Shown here one piece after another: positions 45,500-53,799 of a stretch of DNA of 64,000 bases. The stretch comes from JAWKWH01 sp965204295 (GTDB lineage Bacteria; Pseudomonadota; Alphaproteobacteria; Rhizobiales; Rhizobiaceae). Position 1 is the first letter of the stretch, and each line of letters begins with the position of its first letter. The DNA lies in contig OZ241973.1 of assembly GCA_965204295.1 (NCBI GenBank), positions 806,001 to 870,000 of the forward strand, written 5' to 3'. The translations under genes were made by a program, and so were the position numbers. The notes beneath the pieces were generated by a model, which searched no databases, was not told where the DNA came from, and saw nothing but the letters and a program-made list of their open reading frames with translations.

Positions 45500-45949
45500 C
45501 TATCGCAGCAAGCCCTTGACGATACCGGATGCTTTTCCAAAGTCCATTCTGCTGGGATATTTCCGTTTAAGGGCGTTCATGCACTTGCCCATATCCCGCA
45601 GACCGTCGGCACCGGTCTCATCGACAATCTCAGCGCAAGCAGCCTTTACATCCTCTTCGCACAATTGTTGCGGCAGAAATCTGCGGATAATTTCGACCTC
45701 AGCGCGCTCCTGTTCGGCGAGTTCCAGCCGGTTGCCTTCCTCGAAGGCCCTGGCGGAATCTTCGCGCTGCCTGACCATCTTCGCCAGTATTTTCAGAACT
45801 TCAGCGTCACCGACAGGATCTTTTCCGGCGCCGCGATGGGCGATATCGCGATCCTTGATCGCGGCTTGGATAAGGCGCAAGGTGGAGACGGTGCGTTTGT
45901 CCTGCGATTTCTGCGCCTGTTTCAGCGCTTCGACGAACTTGTCGCGCAT
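45500..45949 (-). CDS. yqeY: GatB/YqeY-domain protein
   Basis: 149 residues from ATG 45949 (MRDKFVEALKQAQKSQDKRT). It contains LRLIQAAIKDRDIAHRG, VLKILAKMVRQREDSARAFE and ERAEVEIIRRFLPQQLCEED, and ends MDFGKASGIVKGLLR. The YqeY domain resembles the tRNA-binding tail of GatB; its function as a free protein is unknown. Divergent from carA across a 277-base gap, a conserved arrangement in alphaproteobacteria. Confidence 0.9.
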   Translation of the reverse strand: MRDKFVEALKQAQKSQDKRTVSTLRLIQAAIKDRDIAHRGAGKDPVGDAEVLKILAKMVRQREDSARAFEEGNRLELAEQERAEVEIIRRFLPQQLCEEDVKAACAEIVDETGADGLRDMGKCMNALKRKYPSRMDFGKASGIVKGLLR

Positions 45950-46226
45950 GGCCGGTTCACACTCCGTAACGAGCGGCGGACCATACCGCTCCGTTTGTTG
46001 CATTGCAACGGCTTTCTTTCAATTTATATTATTGATATTGTTATATTTTATCTATCGCGACCCGACGCCCTGCATTCATTGACGCCGTTCGGTCCTTCCA
46101 CTATTGTCCGCTGCCCGCATGGGCAATTCGAAGCCTCTGCCCGCCGGTATCATGCCATGGCGCCGCGCATATGCGGTGTGCGGAACATCATCGTCACGTC
46201 CCGCTCATCGCGATGGAGGATTCAAT

Positions 46227-47456
46227 ATGGCAATCGAACGCCCGGCCGCCGGGCAACCGAACCCGCCGCGGCCATGGACAGCGCTGACGACGACCGGAAT
46301 TCTGGCGCTGGCGGACGGAACGGTCATCGAAGGCGCAGGATTGGGCGCGACCGGCGTCGCCGAGGCCGAGGTGTGCTTCAACACGGCAATTACCGGTTAT
46401 CAGGAAATCCTGACGGATCCCTCCTATGCCGGGCAGGTCGTCACGTTCACGTTCCCTCATGTCGGCAATATCGGCGCCAACGGTGAAGATATGGAAGACC
46501 TCGAGCCGGCACGGTGCGCCGGCGCCGTCGGCGCCGTTTTCAGGGCGGCGGTCACCAACCCGTCGAATTATCGGGCCACGAGCCACCTGGACGCATGGCT
46601 CAAGGATCGCGGCATAATCGCCATATCGGGCGTGGACACACGCGCGTTGACCGTACACATTCGCGAGAAAGGACTCGCCAACGCCATCATCGCGCACGCC
46701 GCCGATGGCCGGTTCGATCTGTATGATCTCAAGGAACGGGCGGCAAAGTGGCATGGACTTATTGGTCTGGACCTGGCAAGGGACGCGACCTCGGGCCAAT
46801 CGTCCGACTGGTCCGAGACGCCGTGGGCATGGGATGAGGGGTTTGGCGAAGCAGGCGAACGCCCGATGCATATTGTCGCCGTGAATTTCGGCGTGAAACG
46901 CAACATTCTCCGACTGCTTGCGAGCCTCGGCGCGAAAGTCACCGTGGCGCCGGCGGAAACTTCTTCGAAAGACATTCTGGCGCTCTCCCCCGACGGCGTC
47001 TTTCTGTCAAACGGGCCAGGCGATCCGGCGGCAACGGGGAAATATGCCGTTTCGGAAATCCGTGCTCTGGTCGCGAGCGGCATTCCGCTGTTCGGCATCT
47101 GCCTCGGGCATCAAATGCTGGCGCTGGCGCTCGGCGCCGAAACGGTCAAGATGCATCAGGGTCACCACGGCGCAAACCATCCGGTGAAGGATTTTACGAC
47201 CGGGAAGGTGGAGGTCGTTTCAATGAACCACGGATTTGCGGTTGACGGCGACAGTCTGCCCGCCGGTGTCGAGGCGACTCATGTCTCCTTGTTTGACGGC
47301 TCGAACTGCGGTCTGCGGGTGACGGGCAAGCCGGTATTCTCGGTGCAGCATCATCCGGAAGCTTCCCCCGGCCCACAGGATTCTCACTACCTTTTCCGCC
47401 GGTTTGCGAATTTCATCCGCGAACGGCGCGGTGAGCCCGCTGTGGCGGAACGATAG
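46227..47456 (+). CDS. carA: Carbamoyl-phosphate synthase small chain
   Basis: 409 residues. Glutamine amidotransferase subunit supplying ammonia for carbamoyl phosphate (arginine and pyrimidines). ILALADGTVIEGAGLGATG start, GNIGANGEDME, the class I GATase with Cys nucleophile in LFGICLGHQMLALALG, then HHGANHPV and VQHHPEASPGPQDSHYLF with catalytic His and Glu. ATG 46227 has ggagga at 46215-46220. The carB gene is not found within the window. The yqeY-carA spacer is AT-rich at 46010-46055 and probably holds both promoters. Confidence 0.97.
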   Translation: MAIERPAAGQPNPPRPWTALTTTGILALADGTVIEGAGLGATGVAEAEVCFNTAITGYQEILTDPSYAGQVVTFTFPHVGNIGANGEDMEDLEPARCAGAVGAVFRAAVTNPSNYRATSHLDAWLKDRGIIAISGVDTRALTVHIREKGLANAIIAHAADGRFDLYDLKERAAKWHGLIGLDLARDATSGQSSDWSETPWAWDEGFGEAGERPMHIVAVNFGVKRNILRLLASLGAKVTVAPAETSSKDILALSPDGVFLSNGPGDPAATGKYAVSEIRALVASGIPLFGICLGHQMLALALGAETVKMHQGHHGANHPVKDFTTGKVEVVSMNHGFAVDGDSLPAGVEATHVSLFDGSNCGLRVTGKPVFSVQHHPEASPGPQDSHYLFRRFANFIRERRGEPAVAER

Positions 47457-47538
47457 TTTTCGACCGGGAGCGCCGGAAACGCGCGCGGACGGGCGAGCGG
47501 CTGACGACGGGCACGGCCATGCCGGAACCGAACAGCCT

Positions 47539-48489
47539 TTATCGGCCAATGCGCGTATCGGGATTATAGAGCAGGTTCCGCAAAGCGGGCCATCGCTCGG
47601 TCCCGGCGGCGGCGATGCCGAATTGCGACAGACAAAGCCGACCGTTCTTCCACAGATCAATACCATCAAGCGTGATTGTGGGATCGAGCACCATCCAGCA
47701 TATCTCACCCGGCGCGTAAGCGCCGCAGGTGTGAAAATGCAGGTAGCGCGGATTGCCGAATACGTTGTTGGACCATCAATCCGGATTGTCAGCCACCTTG
47801 TCGGTACAAAAACAGGCGGGATGGATGCCAGCGTGCCAAGAATGAACAGCAGCTTTATCAATGCCGAACAACCCTGCGGCGTGCTCGTAGTGGCGTTCCG
47901 TGCGCTTGAAGGATTTGGGACTGCCGGAGAATCCTTTGATACGCCCCTCGCGAACCTCTGCGAAGACAACTCCATCGATGGATATGTCGGCCGGCTAATA
48001 GAGCATTGATCCGGTCGGTGTGAGGTAGCGGGTAAGAGCCACGCGGCTGGAAAAGCCGGACGCCAGAACCGGGGCGGGCAAGGCCAGGGGAAAGCGTGCT
48101 ACGGATACATACTCCAATTCATCGGCGCTTCCGACGGCCGGTTTGCCGGTGAGCATTGTACCGAGTTCGCAGCTTATTTCGATGCAATCTGCCGCCGCGC
48201 AGAGTTCATCGACACGGTGCTTAACCTCCACCATGGTCCGGTGATCGGTTCCGCCATAGGCGGAGGCGAGTACTTCCGCGTTGCGCGCGTAGACCATGAC
48301 CGAATCGTGCAATCGCGTTGCCGCACCGCCGTAGTGATCTCAGTACTGATTTGGCTCTCCGGCCCGTCGACTTCCAGAATGGTCGGTTCCACGCCGATTG
48401 AGCGCGCTTCGCGAATTGCCGCTTCGGGCACCAGGGCATCATACCGGCCGAGCGACGGGCGCTCGCAAATGATCAGCAGGGATTCGCCG
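47539..48489 (-). pseudogene. Aminopeptidase-T/NicX-like protein, broken and truncated by IS3
   Basis: The minus strand reads LLIICERPSLGRYDALVPEA and SIGVEPTILEVDGPE from the IS3 border, then after a frameshift near 48305 MVYARNAEVLASAYGGTDHR and ELGTMLTGKPAVGSADELEY. An in-frame TAG (about 47995) is followed by DISIDGVVFAEVREGRIKGF and HSWHAGIHPACFC. A TGA (near 47780) precedes GNPRYLHFHTCGAYAPGEIC, WMVLDPTITLDGIDLWKNGR and the stop at 47539. The HAGIHP, HFHTCG and DGIDLWKNG blocks resemble leucyl aminopeptidase (aminopeptidase T) and NicX-type proteins. The family call is moderate. The N-terminus is lost at the IS end. Confidence 0.6.
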
Positions 48490-48552
48490 TGGACCTGTCG
48501 CGGTTTGATGCCGCTCCTTTGATAGCATTTACTGCAACAAAGGAGACTGACT

Positions 48553-48828
48553 ATGGGACTGAAACGGACAGACGAATTTCGCCAGGATGCGGTGCGGATC
48601 GCGCTGACAAGCGGGCTAACGCGTAAGCAAGTGGCCGACGATCTGGGTGTTGGCATGTCAACACTGAACAAATGGATCACCGCGCATCGAGACACAGACG
48701 TGGTTTCCAAAGAGGATTTAAGCCTCGCCAAAGAGAATGACCGGCTTCGGCGGGAGAACCGGCTCCTGAAGGAGGAGAGGGACATCCTAAAAAAAGCCAC
48801 CCAGTTCTTCGCGGGCCTAAAGCAATGA
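48553..48828 (+). CDS. IS3-family OrfA (HTH protein)
   Basis: 91 residues: MGLKRTDEFRQDAVRIALTS, TRKQVADDLGVGMSTLNKWI, then a leucine-zipper-like stretch ENDRLRRENRLLKEERDILK. It binds IS ends. A run of seven A (48789-48795) just before its end is a typical slippery site for the -1 frameshift that makes the OrfAB transposase. ATG 48553 is preceded by aaaggaga. Confidence 0.93.
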   Translation: MGLKRTDEFRQDAVRIALTSGLTRKQVADDLGVGMSTLNKWITAHRDTDVVSKEDLSLAKENDRLRRENRLLKEERDILKKATQFFAGLKQ

Positions 48829-49749
48829 GGTTTAGGTTCATCGAAGAGCACCGTGACAGCTTTCCAGCCAAACGCTTATGCCATGTTGTCGGTGTCAGCC
48901 CGCGCGGATTGCGGGCTTTCCGCACCTATGTATGATATCAAAGGTAATCCCACCCACGGTGTCAGCCCGCGCGGATTGCGGGCTTTCCGCACCCGTCCGG
49001 CCAGCCGCAGACAGCGGTCTGATATGGTGACGTTGGCGCACATCAGAGAGCAGTCGCGTCTCAGCCTGGGCAGCTATGGTCGGCCAAGAATGACCGAGGA
49101 GCTAAAGGAGATCGGCTTGGATGTTGGCCACCGCCGTGTTGGCAGGTTGATGCGCCAGAACGGCATATCTGTTGTTAGAACACGCAAGCACAAAGTGACG
49201 ACAGACAGCGATCACAAGTTCAACATCTCACCGAATTTGCTGAATCGGGACTTCACAGCGGGCAAGCCCAACCAGAAATGGGCGGGCGACATCAGTTATG
49301 TTTGGACGCGGGAGGGATGGCTGTATCTGGCAGTGATCCTGGACCTGCATTCCCGGCGCGTCATCGGCTGGGCCGTCAGTAACCGGATGAAACGCGACTT
49401 GGCCATCAGAGCGCTAAATATGGCCATTGCCTTCCGGGCACCACCGAAGGGCTGCATCCATCATACAGACCGTGGCAGCCAATATTGTTCTCACGACTAC
49501 CAGAAGATCCTGCGCCAGCATGGGTTCAAGGTATCGATGAGTGGAAGGGGAAACTGCTACGACAACGCCGCTGTCGAAACCTTCTTCAAAACCATCAAGG
49601 CAGAGCTGATCTGGCGACGGTCCTGGGAAACAAGGCGGCAAGCTGAGATGGCAATCTTCGAGTACATCAACGGCTTCTACAATCCGCGCCGCCGTCACTC
49701 AGCACTGGCTTGGAAAAGCCCCGTCGCCTTCGAACGAAAGCTGGCTTAA
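48825..49749 (+). pseudogene. IS3-family OrfB integrase, disrupted by a 67-bp insertion
   Basis: Begins at ATG 48825, overlapping the orfA TGA: MRFRFIEEHRDSFPAKRLCH, VVGVSPRGLRAFRT, then a stop. A 67-bp insertion containing a second copy of a 36-bp segment (48958-48993) shifts the frame. The downstream frame continues RPASRRQRSDMV, SRLSLGSYGRPRMTEELKEI, KWAGDISYVWTREGWLYLAV (first Asp), GCIHHTDRGSQYCSHDY (second Asp) and YDNAAVETFFKTIKAEL (Glu), ending RRHSALAWKSPVAFERKLA. The catalytic part is intact, but the N-terminal HTH is in another frame, so a full OrfAB fusion cannot form. Confidence 0.85.
48891..48993 (+). repeat. 36-bp direct repeat, 67-bp period, inside IS3 orfB
   Basis: A 36-bp sequence starting ggtgtcagcccgcgcgg is present at 48891-48926 and 48958-48993, separated by 31 bp that have no counterpart in the ordinary IS3 gene. 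Each copy contains a cccgc/gcggg hairpin. Removing 67 bp joins the two orfB frames. Confidence 0.93.
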
Positions 49750-49787
49750 ACGAGCACTTGGGGCGGCACAAAAGCGTGACAGGTCCA

Positions 49788-50512
49788 GTTCGTTTCAGGC
49801 ATCGCGCCGATGACGTCGGCTTTCAAAATGTCAGTGGGAGATAGGTCCAGGCCACGATCGTTCATCACGGAGAAGATTCGGTATGCGGAATTCTGATCGG
49901 AAGCGGTAACAACCACCAGATGACATCGCCGGACCAGAAACATGGTCAAACGATCGCGTTCCGCCTGGTCAAGTTTCTCAAGCTGATCCCATAGGTATTT
50001 TGCATTCTCGAATATTCGCCGTTGGCTGTCGGTACGGGTCGCTTTGTCCTGCTTTAGAAACGCAGCGAGTCCATCGACAGTCTGTACCTTTTTCCTGAAG
50101 AATTCTCAATCAAGCTCTCTCAAGCTCAGGCGAAAACGATCCTTACTCCCCGCAAATTGGTTGCCCCTCTCGCATACATACTCATTGAAGCTTCCACGTG
50201 TGTAATCATCCTCCGATAATTCCCGCAGAACACAAAAGAGTATCCTGAGCGTCGTCAATCTCTGTTGGCCATCCACAACCTGCGCAAGGGTTTGGGCGTA
50301 CATTTGATCAGAACGATGCTGCCGAGGAAATAGAGCGGGATTTCTTCCATATCGCCGCCATCTTCTATAGCCGCCAGCAAATCGTCAAGCAACTCCGACG
50401 TCTGTTCCGTGGTCCAGGAATACGGCCTTTGATATGCGGGGATTTCAAAGAGATAACCGTCGCTAAAGATACTCTTTAGCTCTTTTTCTTTCGCTTCGAT
50501 CGTCTGATTCAT
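49788..50512 (-). pseudogene. DUF262 (GmrS-like) gene, broken and truncated by IS3
   Basis: From ATG 50512: EKELKSIFSDGYLFEIPAYQ, RPYSWTTEQTSELLDDLLAA, IPLYFLGSIVLIK. After a frameshift near 50300: AQVVDGQQRLTTLRILFCVL (the DGQQR motif of DUF262) and FRLSLRELD. An in-frame TGA follows at about 50104, then EFFRKKVQTVDGLAAFLKQD and QNSAYRIFSVMNDRGLDLSP, TDILKADVIGAMP, ending at the IS3 right end. DUF262 proteins are the ParB-like NTPase part of type IV restriction systems (GmrSD) and related defence genes. The C-terminal DUF1524 nuclease part is absent. Confidence 0.85.
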
Positions 50513-50599
50513 TGCGACTGTGCGACTGTCTCAAATTTTATCCCACTGATCCACGTATTTTGCCCGTCCGCCGGAAGGAATGACACAGGCAGCGAACGT

Positions 50600-51061
50600 T
50601 CATTTATGGCCTTTCAGATTCCCGTCAATCACATATTGCAGGATTTCGACCACTTCCTCCGGAGTTTGTGTCACGGCAAGCGCCGCCGCGTCGACTTCCT
50701 TCAGGGCGTGTTGATGTTCGGGCGGGTGCATGATGATCAGCGGTTTGCCGAGGGCCGACGCATAGCCCGCATCGAAGGCGGCATTCCATTGTTTGTATTT
50801 GTCGCCAAAGCGCACCACCACGATATCGGCCTTGCCTATCAGCGTCCGGGTGCGGATCGCGTTCATCCGCGCGCCTTTGTGGTCATGCCAGTATTTGTCC
50901 GGCTCCGCTCCGAGTATCGCTACGCCGCAATCGTCCGAGGCTTGATGATGGGTCACCGGTCCGGCAAACAGTGTCGGCAGGCTGGCCGCCTTGGCGCCGG
51001 CTTCGATTGCGTCACGCCAGTCCGTGTGGATTTCGCCCGAGAGGTAGACCGACCAGCTCAT
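50600..51061 (-). CDS. YtoQ family protein (nucleoside deoxyribosyltransferase-like fold)
   Basis: 153 residues: MSWSVYLSGEIHTDWRDAIE, FAGPVTHHQASDDCGVAILG, ADIVVVRFGDKYKQWNAAFD, ALGKPLIIMHPPEHQHALKE. This is the YtoQ family, related by fold to nucleoside 2-deoxyribosyltransferases; no activity is known. Its ATG (51061) shares one base with the grxD stop, so the two are translationally coupled. Confidence 0.85.
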   Translation of the reverse strand: MSWSVYLSGEIHTDWRDAIEAGAKAASLPTLFAGPVTHHQASDDCGVAILGAEPDKYWHDHKGARMNAIRTRTLIGKADIVVVRFGDKYKQWNAAFDAGYASALGKPLIIMHPPEHQHALKEVDAAALAVTQTPEEVVEILQYVIDGNLKGHK

Positions 51062-51396
51062 CAGGCGTCGCCTTTTGTTGCAATGCCTTTTTCGCCGAGA
51101 AAAGTCTGAAGTTCGCCAGCCTGAAACATCTCGCGGACGATATCGCAACCGCCGACAAATTCACCCTTGACGTAGAGCTGCGGGATGGTCGGCCAACTGG
51201 AAAATTTTTTGATGCCTTGGCGCATATCGTCCGAGGCGAGCACATTGACGCCATGGTAGCCGATACCGAGATAGTCGAGAATCTGCACCACCTGGCCTGA
51301 AAATCCGCATTGCGGAAATCCCGGCGTACCTTTCATGAAAAGTACGACATCGTTGTTTTTGACTTCGTTGCCGATGAGTTCAGCGATACCGCTCAT
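51061..51396 (-). CDS. grxD: Monothiol glutaredoxin (CGFS type, Grx4-like)
   Basis: 111 residues. Fe-S cluster carrier and storage protein. KGTPGFPQCGFSGQVVQIL with the CGFS active site (Cys about 31), FSSWPTIPQLYVKGEFVGGC with the glutathione site, and a C-terminal DIVREMFQAGELQTFLGEKG. A bolA partner is often adjacent in related genomes, but I could not find one upstream. Coupled to ytoQ downstream. Confidence 0.95.
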   Translation of the reverse strand: MSGIAELIGNEVKNNDVVLFMKGTPGFPQCGFSGQVVQILDYLGIGYHGVNVLASDDMRQGIKKFSSWPTIPQLYVKGEFVGGCDIVREMFQAGELQTFLGEKGIATKGDA

Positions 51397-51732
51397 GATG
51401 ATGTGTCCTTCTGCGTTTCCGGGTTCAAGGCCCGGCGGTGAACGTCGGGATTTCCCCTATGTATGTCAGCCGTCTGAAAGGTGCAATACGGCACGGAGCG
51501 CATACGGATCCGGGATTCCGACTCCAACGGGAATTGACATCCCCGGCGCGATGGCAGTCGCCCGGCGCGGCGATCCGGCCGGTCCGGATACGGTCGGGCG
51601 TCCTGCATCTTCCGCTCCTCGATCAGGTTGCTGACGCCCGATACAAAACAGCGGCGATACAGTTGAGAGTTTCGAGCATTGCCGCTGCGGTCTGTGCCGG
51701 TATTCCCGAAAACTCGAACAAAATCCTGTCCG

Positions 51733-51747
51733 TTAATCATGTGTTAA
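51733..51747 (+). promoter_or_regulatory. CtrA-type site TTAA-N7-TTAA
   Basis: ttaatcatgtgttaa matches the full CtrA consensus exactly. CtrA is the cell-cycle response regulator of alphaproteobacteria. The site lies about 35 bases before the candidate sRNA and about 300 bases before DUF1465. Confidence 0.65.
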
Positions 51748-51764
51748 GCTTTACGAGTGTTTAC

Positions 51765-51868
51765 TGACGCCAATTCAGTTTTCTGGATTCCTGCCGGGTG
51801 GTTCCACCACTCTGTTTGACGCCTCCCTGTTTAAATCTCAGAGCCGCCTTTGCAGCGGCTCTTTTTTT
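51765..51868 (+). ncRNA. Candidate small RNA with anti-Shine-Dalgarno-like motif
   Basis: Roughly 100 bases ending in a strong intrinsic terminator with no gene upstream for that terminator to serve. Inside are a 7-bp hairpin (51796-51802 with 51806-51812) and an unpaired-looking cctccc (51822-51827), the loop motif by which many rhizobial sRNAs bind ribosome-binding sites. A perfect CtrA site lies upstream. The exact 5' end is a guess. Support is structural only; no family could be assigned. Confidence 0.45.
51840..51868 (+). terminator. Intrinsic terminator of the candidate sRNA
   Basis: Perfect stem agagccgc (51840-51847) with gcggctct (51855-51862), a 7-base loop, followed by seven T. 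The orientation is plus; the minus direction has no T run, so it does not serve grxD. Confidence 0.85.
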
Positions 51869-51925
51869 CTGCTTTTGCGGGCGGTCGGCGGTCGGGATCG
51901 GGCATTTGCAATGTCCAGCCGCGCG

Positions 51926-51940
51926 TTAACCCTTTGCTAA
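51926..51940 (+). promoter_or_regulatory. CtrA-like site upstream of DUF1465
   Basis: ttaaccctttgctaa is TTAA-N7-CTAA, one mismatch from the consensus, about 108 bases before the DUF1465 start. Together with the perfect site at 51733 it suggests cell-cycle control of this region. Confidence 0.45.
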
Positions 51941-52047
51941 ACAATTCCTTGCCTTCAGACCGTGTCGGGCGCAATTTGCCCGCCGCTAACCGGGCCGGTC
52001 TTGCGATGTGGCGGGTTTGGCGTATGTATGAGGGGCCGACAAGCGGC

Positions 52048-52572
52048 ATGAACGAGCCCGGCAAATCGAATTCCGTGACCGTCAATCTGGCGGAGCGCCG
52101 GGCGTTTTCCGGCTCTTTCAAGCCGCTCTACGACGAAGGCATGAAGCTGGTTGAGCAGGCGGCCGAATATCTCGACGGAGAAGGGCGGGCCGAGGCCAGG
52201 AAGCTGTCGCGCATCGCGGCAACGTTCTATGCCGCCGAATCGATGCGTCTGACCACCCGGCTTATGCAAATTGCATCCTGGCTTCTACTCCAACGCGCCG
52301 CCAATTCCGGCGAAATGACCAGGGAGCAGGTGGCCGCTGAAAAGGCGAAGGTTCGGCTCGATACCTTGTCGGCGGCGCGGGATTCGCCGGCTTGGCCCGA
52401 GCTTCCGGACGCTTTCCGCGACCTCGTTTCACGCTCGTTGAGCCTGCAGGGCGTCGTGCGGCGGATGGATGAGGAAATTTACGGCGAGGCAAAAGCTGAC
52501 CCGGGCACATCGGCGGCAAATCCGGTCAACGACCAGATTTCGCTGCTCAACACCGCTTTTTCCCGCCGCTGA
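52048..52572 (+). CDS. DUF1465 family protein
   Basis: 174 residues from ATG 52048 (MNEPGKSNSV), with gagggg at 52031-52036; an ATG at 52024 is possible. It contains FSGSFKPLYDEGMKLVEQAA, YLDGEGRAEARKLSRIAATF, YAAESMRLTTRLMQIASWLL and VRRMDEEIYGEA, the conserved helical blocks of DUF1465, an alphaproteobacterial family of unknown function that has been linked to CtrA-controlled genes. ruvC follows after about 60 bases. The C-terminal QISLLNTAFSRR is also typical. Confidence 0.85.
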   Translation: MNEPGKSNSVTVNLAERRAFSGSFKPLYDEGMKLVEQAAEYLDGEGRAEARKLSRIAATFYAAESMRLTTRLMQIASWLLLQRAANSGEMTREQVAAEKAKVRLDTLSAARDSPAWPELPDAFRDLVSRSLSLQGVVRRMDEEIYGEAKADPGTSAANPVNDQISLLNTAFSRR

Positions 52573-52632
52573 ATCCGGTTTGCGGGCAAGTTAGGCATGG
52601 CGTGCGCCGGCGGGGGCGCTATGCTTGGGTTG

Positions 52633-53142
52633 ATGAACCAGACGATTCGAATTATCGGCATTGATCCCGGCCTGCGCCGCACCGGTTGGGGTGTGATTGA
52701 GATGCAGGGCAATTCGCTGCGGTTTGTTGCCTCGGGCGCCGTGAAATCCGATGCGAAGGCGGAACTTGCCGTCAGACTGCGCGAACTTCATGACGGTCTG
52801 ACCGCGGTCATGGATCAATTCGGGCCTGATGAGGCGGCGGTTGAGGTGACGTTCGTCAACCGTGATGCCGTCGCGACGCTGAAACTTGGCCAAGCCCGCG
52901 GAGTTTCCATGCTGGTTCCGGCGAAATTCGGCATAGCGGTGTCCGAATACGCGCCCAACGCGGTCAAGAAATCGGTGGTCGGGACCGGCCATGGCGACAA
53001 AAAGCAAATTCACATGATGGTCAATGTCTTGATGCCCAGGGCGGAATTTGATACCGACGATGCCGCCGACGCATTGGCCATCGCCATCTGCCATGCACAT
53101 CACCGGCAAAGCGCTCGAATTCGACAGGGGGCATTGGCGTGA
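52633..53142 (+). CDS. ruvC: Holliday junction resolvase RuvC
   Basis: 169 residues. Cuts Holliday junctions after RuvAB migration. IRIIGIDPGLRRTGWGVIEM with the first catalytic Asp, DEAAVEVTFVNRDAVATLKL with the Glu, and FDTDDAADALAIAICHAHH with the C-terminal Asp pair. ATG 52633 is preferred over one nine bases earlier. The stop overlaps the ruvA GTG by two bases. Confidence 0.96.
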   Translation: MNQTIRIIGIDPGLRRTGWGVIEMQGNSLRFVASGAVKSDAKAELAVRLRELHDGLTAVMDQFGPDEAAVEVTFVNRDAVATLKLGQARGVSMLVPAKFGIAVSEYAPNAVKKSVVGTGHGDKKQIHMMVNVLMPRAEFDTDDAADALAIAICHAHHRQSARIRQGALA

Positions 53143-53756
53143 TCGGCAAACTCAAGGGTGTTGTGGACGAAATTGCCGAAGACCACGTCATCATGGATGT
53201 CCATGGCGTCGGCTATGTCGCCTTTTGCGGCACGGGCACGCTTTCAAATCTGCCCGGACCAGGCGAGACGGCCGTCCTGTTTATCGAGACATTCGTGCGC
53301 GAGGACCAACTGAAGCTCTTCGGCTTCGCCTCGACGCTGGAGCGCGAGTGGTTCCGTCTTTTGCAGAGCGTTCAGGGCGTGGGCGCCAAAGTATCGCTGG
53401 CGGTCCTTTCGACATTGAGTCCGTCGGAGCTTGCGAACGCGATCACCCTTCGCGATGCGGTCATGATCAGTCGCGCGCCGGGAGTCGGCAAGAAAGTCGG
53501 CGAGCGTATCGTCACGGAACTGAAAAACAAGGCGCCCGCGCCGGCCGGCGATGCGACGGCCGCAATCGGGCTCAAACGGGAACTTGGCGAGGGTTTGGCC
53601 GCCGCACCGATAGCAGACGCCGTGTCCGCGCTGGTCAATCTCGGTTATAGTCGCGATCAGGCCGCCAACACCGTGGCGGCAGCCGTCAAGGATGCCGGCG
53701 AGAACGCGGCCTCGGCAACGCTGATCAGATTGGGTTTGAAGGAGTTGGCGCGGTGA
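53139..53756 (+). CDS. ruvA: Holliday junction branch migration protein RuvA
   Basis: 205 residues. Tetrameric junction-binding protein. MIGKLKGVVDEIAEDHVIMD, DQLKLFGFASTLEREWFRLL, QSVQGVGAKVSLAVLSTL and APGVGKKVGERIVTELKNK (helix-hairpin-helix motifs), and a C-terminal UBA-like ADAVSALVNLGYSRDQAANT that contacts RuvB. GTG start overlaps the ruvC stop. Confidence 0.97.
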   Translation: MIGKLKGVVDEIAEDHVIMDVHGVGYVAFCGTGTLSNLPGPGETAVLFIETFVREDQLKLFGFASTLEREWFRLLQSVQGVGAKVSLAVLSTLSPSELANAITLRDAVMISRAPGVGKKVGERIVTELKNKAPAPAGDATAAIGLKRELGEGLAAAPIADAVSALVNLGYSRDQAANTVAAAVKDAGENAASATLIRLGLKELAR

Positions 53757-53799
53757 ATCGGGGTTGTGCCGGGCGCGCGTTCGATGGCAGTGAAGCGCA

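Larger units (their letters stand above)
48490..49787 (+). mobile_element. IS3-family insertion sequence with both inverted repeats
   Basis: 1298 bp bounded by 28-bp imperfect inverted repeats: left 48490-48517, right 49760-49787 (complement). Both begin TGGACCTGTC and match at about 23 of 28 positions. It contains orfA and orfB in the usual overlapping arrangement. Flanking triplets (ccg before, gtt after) do not match, and the two sides carry different broken genes. The copy therefore marks a rearrangement or deletion rather than a simple insertion. Confidence 0.93.
51397..52047. other. Long intergenic region with regulatory signals and candidate sRNA
   Basis: No protein gene is recognised. 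The first 330 bases show only GC-driven open frames. The second half holds a perfect CtrA-type site, a hairpin, a CCTCCC motif and an orphan terminator (annotated separately), then a second CtrA-like site before the DUF1465 gene. Confidence 0.6.

Noticed and set aside
51397..51740. Decayed bolA upstream of grxD
   Set aside because: Looked for HAGH and the SRVxRHR-type block in all minus frames and found none.
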